The notes: generated by a model from the letters alone, not told the origin. DNA of 64,000 bases from Kitasatospora sp. NBC_01287 (GCF_026340565.1 NZ_JAPEPB010000001.1:2766501-2830500), one strand, 5' to 3'. Positions 33,073 to 42,565 are shown, counted from the stretch's first letter. A program made the numbers and translations.

Positions 33073-34758
33073 ATGTCACCGCTGCCACCGATGTCACCCA
33101 TGTCGCCGATGCCACCACTGCCACCGATGAAGACCGTCAACACCGATGTGGTGATCGCCGGCGCCGGCCCCGTGGGCCTGCTGCTGGCCGCCGAACTGCG
33201 GCTGCAGGGCTCGGAGGTGATCGTCCTGGAGCAGCTCGACGCGCCCTCCCCGCACGCCCGGGCCTTCGGCCTGCACGCCCGCAGCATCGAGTCACTGCGG
33301 CTGCGCGGCCTGGTCGAGCGGCTGGCGAAGGGCACCGAGCAGCCGGTGGCGATGTTCGGCAACCACCGGCCGCCGGGCGGCGGCGGCCCCGTCCCGCTCG
33401 TGCACTTCGCCGGGATCCGCACCGTGCGGCTGGACCGGCTCGACAGCGCCAGCCCCGGCATCCTGCCCATCGCGCAGACCGGGACGGAGGCGGTGCTCGC
33501 CGAGCGGGCAGCGGAGTTGGGTGCCTCGGTGCGCCGCGGGCACCGGGTGGCGGCGGTCGACCAGGACCCGGACGGCGTGACGGTCACGGCCGAGAGCGCG
33601 GCCGGGCGCGTCGCGTTCCGTGCCGCCTACCTGGTGGGCTGCGACGGCGGGCGCAGCACCGTCCGCAAGCTCGCCGGCTTCGCCTTCCCGGGCGACGACC
33701 CGACGATCACCGGCCGGCTCGCCGAGGTGGCGGTGCCCGAACTGCTGGCGAACCCCGGCGGCGGCTGGCACCGGTTGGCGGGCGGCGTGCTCCAGGTGCT
33801 GCCGGGCCGGATCCTCGCCGTCGAGTTCGACGGCCCGCCCGCCGACCGCGAACAGCCCGTGACGAAGCAGGAGTTCGCCGACTCCCTGGAGCGGATCACC
33901 GGGCGCCGGATCGAGCTCACCGCCGAGCCGACCTGGCTGAGCAGGTTCACCGACAACACCCGCCTCGCCGAGCACTACCGCCTGGGCCGGGTGCTGCTGG
34001 CCGGCGACGCGGCGCACGTGCACTCGCCGTTCGGCGGCCAGGGCCTCAACCTCGGCCTGCAGGACGCGATGAACCTGGGCTGGAAGCTGGCCGCCGCCGT
34101 GGCCGGCACCGCGCCGGAGGGGCTGCTGGACAGCTACCAGCGCGAGCGGCGGCCGGTGGCGGCCCGGGTGCTGCACAACACCCGGGCGCAGGTGGCGCTG
34201 ATGAACCCGGACCCGGGCGTCACGCCGCTGCGCGAGCTGTTCACCGAGCTGATGGAGCTGGACGAGGTGAACCTCGCCCTGGCCGAACTCCTCAGCGCGG
34301 TGGCCGTCACCTACCACCAGGCCCACGACGCGCACCCGCTCACCGGGGCCTTCGTGCCCGACCTGGCGCTGACCACCGCCGACGGCACGGCCTGCTCACC
34401 GCTCGACCTGCTGGCCGACGGCCGCCCCGTGCTGCTCGACCTCACCTCGGACGCGCGACTGCACGCGGCCGCCCGGGACCGGGCCGACCGGGTGCGGCTC
34501 GTCAAAGCCACGGTCAAGGCCACATTCAAGGCCCCGGTCAAGGCCCCGATCAAGGCCCCGGTCGCGGCCCCGGTGCGCGGCGGCGGCGCGCCGGCCGGGC
34601 TGCTGATCCGCCCCGACGGCTACCTGGCCTGGGCGGGCGGCGCGGCGGGCGCGGCCACGGACGCGGACCCGGCGGCGGAGGTGGACCTCGCCGGCCTGCG
34701 CGCGGCCCTGGCCACCTGGGTCGGGCAGCCGAAGGTCGCTGTCGCGGCAGCGAACTGA
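33073..34758 (+). CDS. FAD-dependent aromatic monooxygenase (PheA/TetX-like)
   Basis: 561 residues with AGGAG before the ATG. FAD motifs are VVIAGAGPVGLLLAAELRLQ, the DG motif YLVGCDGGRSTVRKLAG, and the GD motif RVLLAGDAAHVHSPFGGQGL followed by NLGLQDAMNLGWKLA. This is the class A flavoprotein hydroxylase family, with a C-terminal thioredoxin-like domain as in polyketide and rifampicin hydroxylases. Odd features are a Met/Pro repeat at residues 1-19 and a Lys-Ala-Pro repeat (VKATFKAPVKAPIKAPVAAP) near 480. It is controlled by the adjacent TetR protein. Confidence 0.92.
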   Translation: MSPLPPMSPMSPMPPLPPMKTVNTDVVIAGAGPVGLLLAAELRLQGSEVIVLEQLDAPSPHARAFGLHARSIESLRLRGLVERLAKGTEQPVAMFGNHRPPGGGGPVPLVHFAGIRTVRLDRLDSASPGILPIAQTGTEAVLAERAAELGASVRRGHRVAAVDQDPDGVTVTAESAAGRVAFRAAYLVGCDGGRSTVRKLAGFAFPGDDPTITGRLAEVAVPELLANPGGGWHRLAGGVLQVLPGRILAVEFDGPPADREQPVTKQEFADSLERITGRRIELTAEPTWLSRFTDNTRLAEHYRLGRVLLAGDAAHVHSPFGGQGLNLGLQDAMNLGWKLAAAVAGTAPEGLLDSYQRERRPVAARVLHNTRAQVALMNPDPGVTPLRELFTELMELDEVNLALAELLSAVAVTYHQAHDAHPLTGAFVPDLALTTADGTACSPLDLLADGRPVLLDLTSDARLHAAARDRADRVRLVKATVKATFKAPVKAPIKAPVAAPVRGGGAPAGLLIRPDGYLAWAGGAAGAATDADPAAEVDLAGLRAALATWVGQPKVAVAAAN

Positions 34759-34776
34759 CGCTACGTCAACTCGTGA

Positions 34777-36291
34777 CTACGGCCGCGCCCCCACCAGCAC
34801 CTCTGCGGCGGCGACCCCGGAGGCGGTGGTGGCCCCGTGGGTGACGATGTGCACGGCCCCGGGGGTAGAAGTGCCCGCCAGGCCCATCTCCACCACGATG
34901 GCGTCCGGCCGCGCCCGCACCAACTGGCCGAGCGCGCCGCTCATCCACTCGTGCCGGGAGGCGTCGCGGACCACCACGACCAGCGGGCGGCCGACGGCCG
35001 GGGTGAGCGCGAGCTGCTCCAGCAGGCCCGGCTCGGACTCCAGTTGGGTGTGGTGCACGCGCGCGAAGGTGGTGCCGGGCAGCCGCTCGCGCAGTGGGAC
35101 CGCCACGCCCCACGGCGTCTCCTTGCCGATGGCCAGGTTGCTGGTCGGCACCAGCTCCACCACGTGCGCGGGGACGGTCAGCGGCAGGATCTCCGGCTTG
35201 GGGCCGCTCAGTTCGACGGCGCGGCGGGCGGCGACGAAGCCGATGTCGTTGCTGATCCGGTTGGCCGGCACGGCGGCGCCGAGCCCGGTCGACCAGCGGG
35301 CGAAGGCGTGGACCCGCTCGACCGCGTCCGCGAGCCGCTCCTCGGTGAGCACCCCGCTGGTCACGGCCTCGACCAGTGCGCCGGAGAGCAGGTCGACGGT
35401 CTTCTCCTCGGCGCTCTCGCCGCCGACGCAGACGGCGTCGGCGCCGCCGATGATGGCCTTCACGGTGGCACCGTCGATGCCGTAGCGGTCGGTGACGGCG
35501 CCCATCTCGATGCCGTCGGTGACCACCAGGCCGTCGAAGCCCAACTCGACGCGCAGCAGGTCGTGCAGGATCCGCCGGCTCAGGGTGCCCGGGAGCTCGC
35601 GGTCGTAGGCGGGCACCAGCACGTGACCGCTCATCACCACCCGCACGCCGGCCTCCAGGGCGGCCCGGAACGGGGGCAGCGCCTGGGCGGCGATCTCCTC
35701 CAGCGAGGCGTCGTAGCTGGGCAGGCCGTGGTGGGAGTCGACCGCGGTGTCGCCGTGGCCCGGGAAGTGCTTGGCGCAGGCCGCGACGCCGCCGGCCTGC
35801 AGGCCGCGGATCCACGCGGCGGCGTGCCGGGATACCAGCTCGGGCGTGGCCCCGAAGGAGCGTACGCCGATCACCGGGTTGCGCGGGTTGGAGTTGACGT
35901 CGGCGCTCGGCGCGTAGTCGAGGGAGACTCCGGCGGCGTGCAGCTCACGGCCGATGTCGCGGGCCACCGACTCGGTCAACTCGACGTCGTCCACCGCCCC
36001 GAGGGCGTAGTTGCCGGGCCGGGTGGAACCGGTCCAGGCCTCGATCCGGGTGACGTCGCCGGCCTCCTCGTCGATCGCGATGATCAACTCGTGATTCTCC
36101 GCGCGCAGTTGCGCGGAGAGCCGGGCCACCTGCTCGGGGTTGGCGATGTTCCTGGCGAACAGCACGACGGATGACAGACCGTCACCGATGCTGCGGAGCA
36201 ACCAGTCCGGCGCCTCCGTACCGACGAATCCTGGCTGCAGGACGGAGAGCGCGAGACGGCGCAGCTCCTTGTTGGGCTGGTGGGAGGACAT
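34777..36291 (-). CDS. GH3 beta-N-acetylhexosaminidase (NagZ-type)
   Basis: 504 residues from an ATG with GGAAGG upstream. The family 3 barrel has the general acid/base dyad in KHFPGHGDTAVDSHHGLP and the nucleophile Asp in GLVVTDGIEMGAV. The NagZ-type His/Asp loop indicates release of N-acetylglucosamine. A C-terminal GH3_C-like domain follows (about 370-500). No signal peptide, so it acts inside the cell on imported amino sugars or cell-wall fragments. Two DasR-like boxes lie just upstream, agreeing with N-acetylglucosamine control. Confidence 0.9.
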   Translation of the reverse strand: MSSHQPNKELRRLALSVLQPGFVGTEAPDWLLRSIGDGLSSVVLFARNIANPEQVARLSAQLRAENHELIIAIDEEAGDVTRIEAWTGSTRPGNYALGAVDDVELTESVARDIGRELHAAGVSLDYAPSADVNSNPRNPVIGVRSFGATPELVSRHAAAWIRGLQAGGVAACAKHFPGHGDTAVDSHHGLPSYDASLEEIAAQALPPFRAALEAGVRVVMSGHVLVPAYDRELPGTLSRRILHDLLRVELGFDGLVVTDGIEMGAVTDRYGIDGATVKAIIGGADAVCVGGESAEEKTVDLLSGALVEAVTSGVLTEERLADAVERVHAFARWSTGLGAAVPANRISNDIGFVAARRAVELSGPKPEILPLTVPAHVVELVPTSNLAIGKETPWGVAVPLRERLPGTTFARVHHTQLESEPGLLEQLALTPAVGRPLVVVVRDASRHEWMSGALGQLVRARPDAIVVEMGLAGTSTPGAVHIVTHGATTASGVAAAEVLVGARP

Positions 36292-36341
36292 CGACCGGGC
36301 CTTCCGAGAGAGTGCCGGCACGCCGATCGCAGCGTTGGCAC

Positions 36342-36376
36342 TTGGTACGGACCAACGGATATTGGCCTAGGCCAAT
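36342..36376. promoter_or_regulatory. Two DasR-like operators before the GH3 gene
   Basis: TTGGTACGGACCAA (36342-36355) and the perfect 16-bp palindrome ATTGGCCTAGGCCAAT (36361-36376) resemble the streptomycete dre element built on TGGTCTAGACCA. They lie 51-85 bp before the hexosaminidase start. DasR represses N-acetylglucosamine and chitin genes, so control by DasR or a close paralogue is likely. Confidence 0.65.
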
Positions 36377-36775
36377 CTGCAGTGTCAAGTAGTCCGTTCA
36401 CCCTGCTCGGACAGGGACATTCACGCTTGCGAACGGGTTGACGGTCCGTTTCGACCGTGCGAGTCTCGTCAATGGTCTGAACCAATCCGGGAGGCCGGTG
36501 GGGATACCGAGCGACGGACCACCGCGAGCGGTTCCGGACGGCACGGATCCGGACAGCACCGCCCCCGCGCAGGCCCCGCACGCGGCGCCCCGCACCGCAC
36601 CGCACTGGCCCGCACCCCAGCAACTCGCTGGAGCGCGACAGCGCGGTGGACGGCGATCGAGGGAATGTACCGACCGGTAGCCGCCGGAGCCCCTGCCGTG
36701 CCGCCGAATTCGGCGGATTTCCGACTGTCCGTCATGCGTCGTTCATGCGCCGTCCCTCGCAGGTGGCCTGAATGT
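36377..36775. promoter_or_regulatory. Divergent intergenic region with a further DasR-like box
   Basis: About 400 bp without a credible gene. AATGGTCTGAACCAAT at 36471-36486 matches the dre-like pattern except at the centre, and could serve a leftward promoter for the GH3 gene. A TTGAC near 36439 might be a -35 element. The rightward EEP/phospholipase operon has its own operator starting at 36776. Confidence 0.4.
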
Positions 36776-36803
36776 GGGCAGAGTTGTCCAGCCAACTCTG
36801 CCC
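36776..36803. promoter_or_regulatory. GntR-type operator, site C (before the EEP/phospholipase C operon)
   Basis: Perfect 11-bp arms GGGCAGAGTTG and CAACTCTGCCC surround TCCAGC. The core AGTTGTCCAGCCAACT (36782-36797) matches sites A and B of the phosphonate locus. It ends 25 bp before the EEP start codon, overlapping where the promoter or leader must be. Confidence 0.75.
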
Positions 36804-36828
36804 CCTTCACCCGACGGACAGGAACCCC

Positions 36829-38268
36829 GTGGCCACCGGCAGCTCCCTCGCGCTCACCACGCCGCCCAGCCCCACCGAAGGCGACAAGCTCACCTTCCAC
36901 TGGACCACCGCCACCCCGGACCCCACCAACTGGGTCGGCGTCTACGACGGCACCCGGCAGCCCGGCACCGGCTCCTCGCTGCTCTGGAAGTACACCCCGG
37001 GCGGCTCCGGCGACCTCACCCTCGACACCTCGGCGCTCACCGGCGGCCCCTACACCGCGTACCTGCTGGCCAAGGACGGGTACGGGATCCTCGCGCAGAG
37101 CGCGCCGTTCAGCTTCAAGCCCAAGCCGACCGTCGTCGCCCCGCACAGCGCGGTCGACGCGCTGACCGCCACCCCGGTCCAGCCCGGCGGTCAGGTTCAG
37201 GTCAAGTTGCAGGGGCTCTGGTCCCGCCCGGCCGGCAACCCGGCCGGCACCCCGGCCTTCCGCCGAATCAGCGGCGACTCCTGGCTGACCGTGGGCGCGG
37301 ACGGCACCGTCACCGGCACCGCGCCCGCCAAGGCGCTCGCCCGCCCCGCGATCGTCACGGTCGGCGTCAAGGACAGCGCGGGCGCCACCGACACCGTGAC
37401 CGTGCAGGTCCCGGTCGTCGCCGCGGTGGATGCCAAGGGCAAGCAGCAGGTCAAGGTGGCCAGTTGGAACCTGTGGGACGCGGGCAGCCACAGCACCGAC
37501 GGGTTCGAGAAGCAGCTGCGGGTGGTCCTCACCCAGGGCTGGGACGTGGTCGCGCTCCAGGAGACGGCCGGCACGGGCGCCCAGCGACTGGCCGACGCGC
37601 TCGGCTGGTTCGCCTACCAGAGCCCGGGCAGCGTCGGCGTGCTGAGCCGCTACCCGCTCACCGACGTCACCACGGTGACCGCCGCGCTGCCCGCCGCCGG
37701 GGTCACCGTGCAGCTGCCGGGCGGCCGCGCCATCCGCCTCTGGACGGCGCACCTGGACGAGAACTCCTACGGCCCGTACGCGATCCAGGACGGCCAGACG
37801 CCCGCCCAGGTGCTCGCCACCGAGACCGCCTCGCTCCGCCACCAGCAGGCCCAGGCCCTGCTCGCCGCGATCGCGGCCGACGGTGCGACGGGCAGGAGCC
37901 CGGTGATCGTGGCCGCCGGGCTCTCCTCCCCCTCGCACCTGGACTGGACCGCCGCCACCCACGGCACCGCGTTCGCCTGGCCGGTCACCGAGGCCATGCA
38001 GGCCGCCGGCCTGACCGACAGCTTCCGCGAGGAGCACCCGGACCCCGCGAAGTTCCCCGGCGCCACCTGGTCGCCCACCCGCAAGGTGCGCGGCAGCAAG
38101 CCCGAGCCGCAGGACCGGATCGACTACGTGCTGTACGCCGACACCGGCCGGATCGAGATGCGCGAGGCGCACGTGATCGCCACCGGCTGGCCGGCCGCCG
38201 ACCCGAACACGGCCGCCAACGGCTGGCCCTCGGACACCGCCGCCGCCGTCGCCACCTTCGCGCTCTGA
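36829..38268 (+). CDS. Endonuclease/exonuclease/phosphatase (EEP) family protein with N-terminal beta-sandwich
   Basis: 479 residues from a GTG with AGGA 6-7 bases upstream; an ATG at 36772 would lie in the operator. Residues 1-95 are a SKICH/purple-acid-phosphatase-like beta domain (TNWVGVYDGTRQPG), 105-195 an Ig-like domain, and about 205-475 the EEP fold: KVASWNLWDAG, VVALQETAG (Glu ligand), WTAHLD, and DRIDYVLYA. The usual GDxN is GLSSPSH, so catalysis may be altered. No signal peptide is visible. It is 13 bp before the Tat-exported phospholipase gene. Confidence 0.8.
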   Translation: MATGSSLALTTPPSPTEGDKLTFHWTTATPDPTNWVGVYDGTRQPGTGSSLLWKYTPGGSGDLTLDTSALTGGPYTAYLLAKDGYGILAQSAPFSFKPKPTVVAPHSAVDALTATPVQPGGQVQVKLQGLWSRPAGNPAGTPAFRRISGDSWLTVGADGTVTGTAPAKALARPAIVTVGVKDSAGATDTVTVQVPVVAAVDAKGKQQVKVASWNLWDAGSHSTDGFEKQLRVVLTQGWDVVALQETAGTGAQRLADALGWFAYQSPGSVGVLSRYPLTDVTTVTAALPAAGVTVQLPGGRAIRLWTAHLDENSYGPYAIQDGQTPAQVLATETASLRHQQAQALLAAIAADGATGRSPVIVAAGLSSPSHLDWTAATHGTAFAWPVTEAMQAAGLTDSFREEHPDPAKFPGATWSPTRKVRGSKPEPQDRIDYVLYADTGRIEMREAHVIATGWPAADPNTAANGWPSDTAAAVATFAL

Positions 38269-38281
38269 AAGGGCTGCCACC

Positions 38282-40249
38282 ATGACCGAGTTGAACCGCC
38301 GTACCGTCCTGGGCGCCGCCGCCGCGACCGCCGCCGCCACCGTGGTCGGCCTGCCCGGCAGCGCGCAGGCCAAGGGCAAGGCCGCCCGCCAGGGCGATGT
38401 CACCGACGTCAAGCACGTGGTGATCCTGATGCAGGAGAACCGCAGCTTCGACCACTACTTCGGCACCCTGAACGGCGTGCGCGGCTTCGCCGACAAGCAG
38501 GCGCTGACCTTCCCGAACGGTGACTCCGTCTTCCGCCAGCCGGACGCCGGCCGCAGCGACGGCGGCGTGATGCTGCCGTACCGGATGGACACCACCAAGT
38601 ACAACGCGCAGAACGCGGCGGGCCTGGCCCACGACTGGGCGACCAGCCACCAGGCGATCAACGACGGCGCGCTGAACAAGTGGGTGGCCGCCAAGGGTGA
38701 GCGCACCATGGGCTACTTCACCCGCGAGGACATCCCCTACCAGTACGCGCTGGCCGACGCGTTCACCCTCTGCGACGCGTACTTCTGCTCGCTGGCCGGC
38801 CCGACCGACCCCAACCGCCTCTACCTGTGGACCGGCACCTCGGGCCCGGGCAAGGACGGCACCACCGGGCCGTGGATCGACAACACCCCGGTCACCCAGA
38901 ACCCGGTGGCCGACTGGACCACCTACGCCGAGCGCCTGGAGGCGGCGAAGATCAGCTGGCGGGTCTACCACAACCCGAGCGAGGACGACCGCACCGGCGA
39001 CTACGACGACAACGCGCTGTCTTACTTCAAGCAGTTCCACAACTTCCCGGCCACCGACCCGCGTTACATCAACGCGATGACCAAGTTCGACCTCACCGCC
39101 TTCGACGCGGACTGCAAGGCCGGCACGCTGCCCACCGTCTCCTGGATGGTCGCGCCGTACCTGTTCTGCGAACACCCCAACGCCAGCCCGGACTACGGCG
39201 CCTGGTGGGTCAACTCCGCGCTGCAGTCGCTGATGTCCAACCCGGACGTCTGGGAGCACACCGTCTTCCTGGTCATGTACGACGAGAACGACGGCTACTT
39301 CGACCACCAGGTGCCGCCCACCCCCGAGCCGGGCACGCCCGAGGAGTTCACCCAGGGCCGGGCGATCGGCCTGGGCAACCGGGTGCCGCTCTGGGTGGCC
39401 TCGCCCTGGTCGCGCGGCGGGTGGGTCAACTCGCAGGTCTTCGACCACACTTCGGTCCTGCGCTTCCTGGAGGTGGTGACCGGCGTCCAGGAGCCCAACA
39501 TCTCGCAGTGGCGCCGCACCGTCTGCGGCGACCTGACCAGCTGCTTCGACTTCACCAAGCCGGACTTCTCGATCCCCGCGCTGCCCGACACCAACGCGCT
39601 GATGGCCAAGGCCGACGCGAACGCCGCCCTGCCGCCGGTCGCGCTGCCGGCCCTGGGCACCCAGTCGCTGCCCGTCCAGGAGCGCGGCGACCGCCCGCAC
39701 CGCCCGCTGCCCTACCGCCCCTGGGCGGACATCGACGTGGACCGGGAGAGCGGCAAGGTCACCTGCACGATGACCAACTTCGGCTCGGTGGGCTACAGCT
39801 TCGCCGTCTACCCGAACATCGCCCTGCCCTTCGCCGCCACCCCGTTCACCGTCGCACCGGGCGCGAGCACGACCTACGTCTGGGACGCCTCCACCACCGA
39901 CGGCCGCTACGACTTCACCGTGCACGGCGCGGACGGCTTCGTCACCCGCTTCGCCGGCACCGTCGTCCGCCTGGAGCAGGAGGACGTGGCGGCACCGATC
40001 GTCAGCGCCGACCTGCGCGACCCGAAGTCGATCCGCTTCGAGGTGGCCAACGACGGCGCGGGTCAGGTGAGTTTCACCGCGACGGCGAACGACTTCGCGG
40101 GCGCCCCGCAGACCGTCTGGGTCGACGCCGGGAAGACCGCGAAGATCGACTGGCCCCTCGACCCCCAGGGCCGCTACGACGTGACGGTCGCCGCCGGCAC
40201 CGGCACCCGCTTCGCCCAGCGCTACGCGGGTTGGGCACACCAGGGCTGA
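38282..40249 (+). CDS. Tat-exported phosphocholine-type phospholipase C
   Basis: 655 residues. A twin-arginine signal (NRRTVLGAAAATAAATVVG, Ala-x-Ala end) exports the folded enzyme. The catalytic AcpA/PLC phosphoesterase domain has VVILMQENRSFDHYFGTLNG with the nucleophile-region residues, DPNRLYLWTGT, and MYDENDGYFDHQVPP with metal-binding Asp/His. Two C-terminal beta domains of the DUF756 type (about 460-650) complete the family. It cleaves choline- or amine-headed phospholipids into diacylglycerol and phospho-headgroup. It shares the operator of the phosphonate locus through site C, and ends at a strong hairpin. Confidence 0.9.
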   Translation: MTELNRRTVLGAAAATAAATVVGLPGSAQAKGKAARQGDVTDVKHVVILMQENRSFDHYFGTLNGVRGFADKQALTFPNGDSVFRQPDAGRSDGGVMLPYRMDTTKYNAQNAAGLAHDWATSHQAINDGALNKWVAAKGERTMGYFTREDIPYQYALADAFTLCDAYFCSLAGPTDPNRLYLWTGTSGPGKDGTTGPWIDNTPVTQNPVADWTTYAERLEAAKISWRVYHNPSEDDRTGDYDDNALSYFKQFHNFPATDPRYINAMTKFDLTAFDADCKAGTLPTVSWMVAPYLFCEHPNASPDYGAWWVNSALQSLMSNPDVWEHTVFLVMYDENDGYFDHQVPPTPEPGTPEEFTQGRAIGLGNRVPLWVASPWSRGGWVNSQVFDHTSVLRFLEVVTGVQEPNISQWRRTVCGDLTSCFDFTKPDFSIPALPDTNALMAKADANAALPPVALPALGTQSLPVQERGDRPHRPLPYRPWADIDVDRESGKVTCTMTNFGSVGYSFAVYPNIALPFAATPFTVAPGASTTYVWDASTTDGRYDFTVHGADGFVTRFAGTVVRLEQEDVAAPIVSADLRDPKSIRFEVANDGAGQVSFTATANDFAGAPQTVWVDAGKTAKIDWPLDPQGRYDVTVAAGTGTRFAQRYAGWAHQG

Positions 40250-40271
40250 CGGTCGATCAACTGATCGCGAA

Positions 40272-40312
40272 CCGAGCTGCGCCCCCGTTCGACGAGCGGG
40301 GGTGCGGCTCGG
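40272..40312 (+). terminator. Terminator after the phospholipase C gene
   Basis: Arms CCGAGCTGCGCCCCCG and CGGGGGTGCGGCTCGG pair over 16 positions with two non-Watson-Crick positions and a loop of 9 bases. It lies 23 bp after the stop. There is no T-tract, as is common for terminators in this genus. Confidence 0.7.
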
Positions 40313-40479
40313 GTCGCGGTCGGTGGGCGACGGCCAGGCAGGCGCGGCCGTCGAGGCCTGTGCGGCCGTCGAGGAAGCCGAGGAGCGCGGAAAGCTCCCG
40401 TTCGATATCACGCGCCGTCGTCGGTCCAGCACGACGGTGGCCGATACCGAGGCCGGATCACGCCGGCTCGCCGCTCGGG

Positions 40480-40662
40480 TCACCCCGCGGCGCGCGGCTG
40501 GTCGAGCTCGGTCCAGTAGAGCTGCTTGTGCCCGCGTGCCTCCAGCTCGGCGGCGAGCCGGTCGGCCTCGTCCTTCGCGAGCTCACGGGCCACCAGGTAC
40601 TGGTTGCCGTTGTCGTCCTGACGCATCACCCGCCAGGCGGGCGTGTTCGGCACGGAGGTCAT
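40480..40662 (-). CDS. Small SPOR-domain-like protein
   Basis: 60 residues. The sequence AWRVMRQDDNGNQYLVAREL followed by DEADRLAAELEARGHKQLYW is typical of small streptomycete proteins annotated as SPOR-domain-containing. SPOR folds bind peptidoglycan, but without a signal peptide the protein is cytosolic and its role unknown. The ATG at 40660-40662 gives the family length; the ribosome site is weak. Confidence 0.75.
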   Translation of the reverse strand: MTSVPNTPAWRVMRQDDNGNQYLVARELAKDEADRLAAELEARGHKQLYWTELDQPRAAG

Positions 40663-41225
<563 letters not shown>

Positions 41226-41235
41226 CCTCGGTGGA

Positions 41236-41271
41236 CGCGATGCCCCGCACCGGCTGGTGCGGGGCATCGCG
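41236..41271 (+). terminator. Terminator after the cold-shock gene
   Basis: A perfect 15-bp stem, CGCGATGCCCCGCAC with its complement, encloses the 6-base loop CGGCTG, 10 bp after the stop codon. Confidence 0.85.
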
Positions 41272-41616
41272 CACCTCGCAGGGCGTCGTCACGTTCACGG
41301 CAGCAGCCGGCTCGGTCCGCGGCTCCTTCGGAGGCTCGGCCCAGGTCGACGACGGTCGGCCTGCCCCGGCCTTGCCCCGGGCTCGCGCGGCGGCCAGGCC
41401 CTCGCGGGTACTGGAGACGCTCGACTCCCGGATGAAGTCCGCGAGCGCGGCTCAGATTTGGAACACCAGCCACCTCGGCATCCCCTCGACCCAAGTGAGC
41501 GGACCGCGTCCGACGACGGGCAGGAGCCGTCCGCCACGACCGCGTAAGCGTTGCTGAACGCCGGGGGACGGCGCCGCTGTCTGGTCCCCGCCGCGACCGG
41601 CTGCCAGCCTTGCGGG
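41272..41616. other. Intergenic stretch without a recognised gene
   Basis: Frames are open on both strands, as expected for such GC content, but none gives a protein with a recognisable domain or a good ribosome site. The right end must hold the promoter of the DUF3592-like gene. Confidence 0.4.
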
Positions 41617-42360
41617 GTGACCACGATCGAGGACGAAGCACCCCCCGTTCCCGAGGACCGGCGGCCTCCCGCCACGCCCGCCGCCCCCGTCCCTGCCCGC
41701 GCCGCACCCCCCGCCGCCCTCACAGCACCCCCCGCCGCCCCGGCGCGGTCGGGGAGGCCGCGGGAGCGGGCCGGCGCCGCGGTGCGCACGTTCCAGCGCC
41801 TCGCCTGGGCCGCCGTCCTGGTCGGCGCGGTGGTGACGGCCTTCGCGCCGTGGGGATCACGGGCCTGGTACGCCGGTTGGATCGGCGCGGGCAGCGCGGT
41901 GCTGCTCGCGACAGTGGCTGCCCCGCTCCGCCGGCTCCTGACCGGGGGCCGGCGAGCCGCGCCGCTGCACGACGTCATGCCGGCCCTGCTGCTCGCTGTC
42001 TTCGCCGGCTGCTTCGCCTTCGCGCTCAGCGGCTGGTTCCACGAGCACGACCGCGACGCGCACGCCACGTCGCGGGTGTCCGCCACCGTCACCGATTGCC
42101 GCGGCGAAGCCGACTCCGCCGGCCTGTGCACCTACCACTGGCTGGTGGACGGGCGCGGGTACAGCGCCCAGGAGGGCGCAGCCGACCAGTGGCCCGACGG
42201 GCACCGGGTGAGCGTGCGGATCGATCCCGTGCACCCGGAGCGGGCGCCCATGACCGACGGCGGCTACTGGCCGTTGTGGATCGCGGTCGTGGTGGGCGCG
42301 CTCGGCACCCCGCTCGCGCTGAGCCTCTGGTGGTTCCTGACGGCGTCGACAGAGGACTGA
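41617..42360 (+). CDS. DUF3592-like membrane protein
   Basis: 247 residues from a GTG after GCGGGG; an upstream ATG at 41551 is possible. A Pro/Ala-rich cytoplasmic start is followed by membrane segments near 65-85, 90-105, 125-145 and 215-237. A soluble beta-rich part lies between the last two, with ATVTDCRGEADSAGLCTYHW and HRVSVRIDPVHPERAPM. This is the arrangement of DUF3592 proteins, whose function is unknown. Confidence 0.7.
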   Translation: MTTIEDEAPPVPEDRRPPATPAAPVPARAAPPAALTAPPAAPARSGRPRERAGAAVRTFQRLAWAAVLVGAVVTAFAPWGSRAWYAGWIGAGSAVLLATVAAPLRRLLTGGRRAAPLHDVMPALLLAVFAGCFAFALSGWFHEHDRDAHATSRVSATVTDCRGEADSAGLCTYHWLVDGRGYSAQEGAADQWPDGHRVSVRIDPVHPERAPMTDGGYWPLWIAVVVGALGTPLALSLWWFLTASTED

Positions 42361-42461
42361 CGCCGTGCCGGGTTCCGGCCTCTCGCCCCCGTCGCGGCCG
42401 CGCACCTCCACCACCGTTCCCGGCCCGCACGCCCACGCCGAGTGCCCGCGCCTGAGCGCGT

Positions 42462-42553
42462 GGCCGGATCCCGAGGCCGGATCCCGAGGCCTGTGCGAAG
42501 CCGGATCCCGCGGCCTGCGCGAAGCCGGATCCCGAGGCCTGCGTGAAGCCGGA
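42462..42553. repeat. 24-bp tandem repeat, about 3.8 copies
   Basis: Units beginning GCCGGATCCCGAGGCCTGNG at 42476, 42500 and 42524, with a 14-base partial copy before and a 6-base one after, fill the gap between convergent genes. The unit holds a GGATCC dyad. There are no spacers, so it is not a CRISPR array. Confidence 0.9.
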
Positions 42554-42565
42554 CCGCCGACATCC

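Noticed and set aside
42462..42553. Regular 24-bp repeats that might suggest a CRISPR array
   Set aside because: Units are directly adjacent with no spacers and no cas genes are present; it is a simple tandem repeat.
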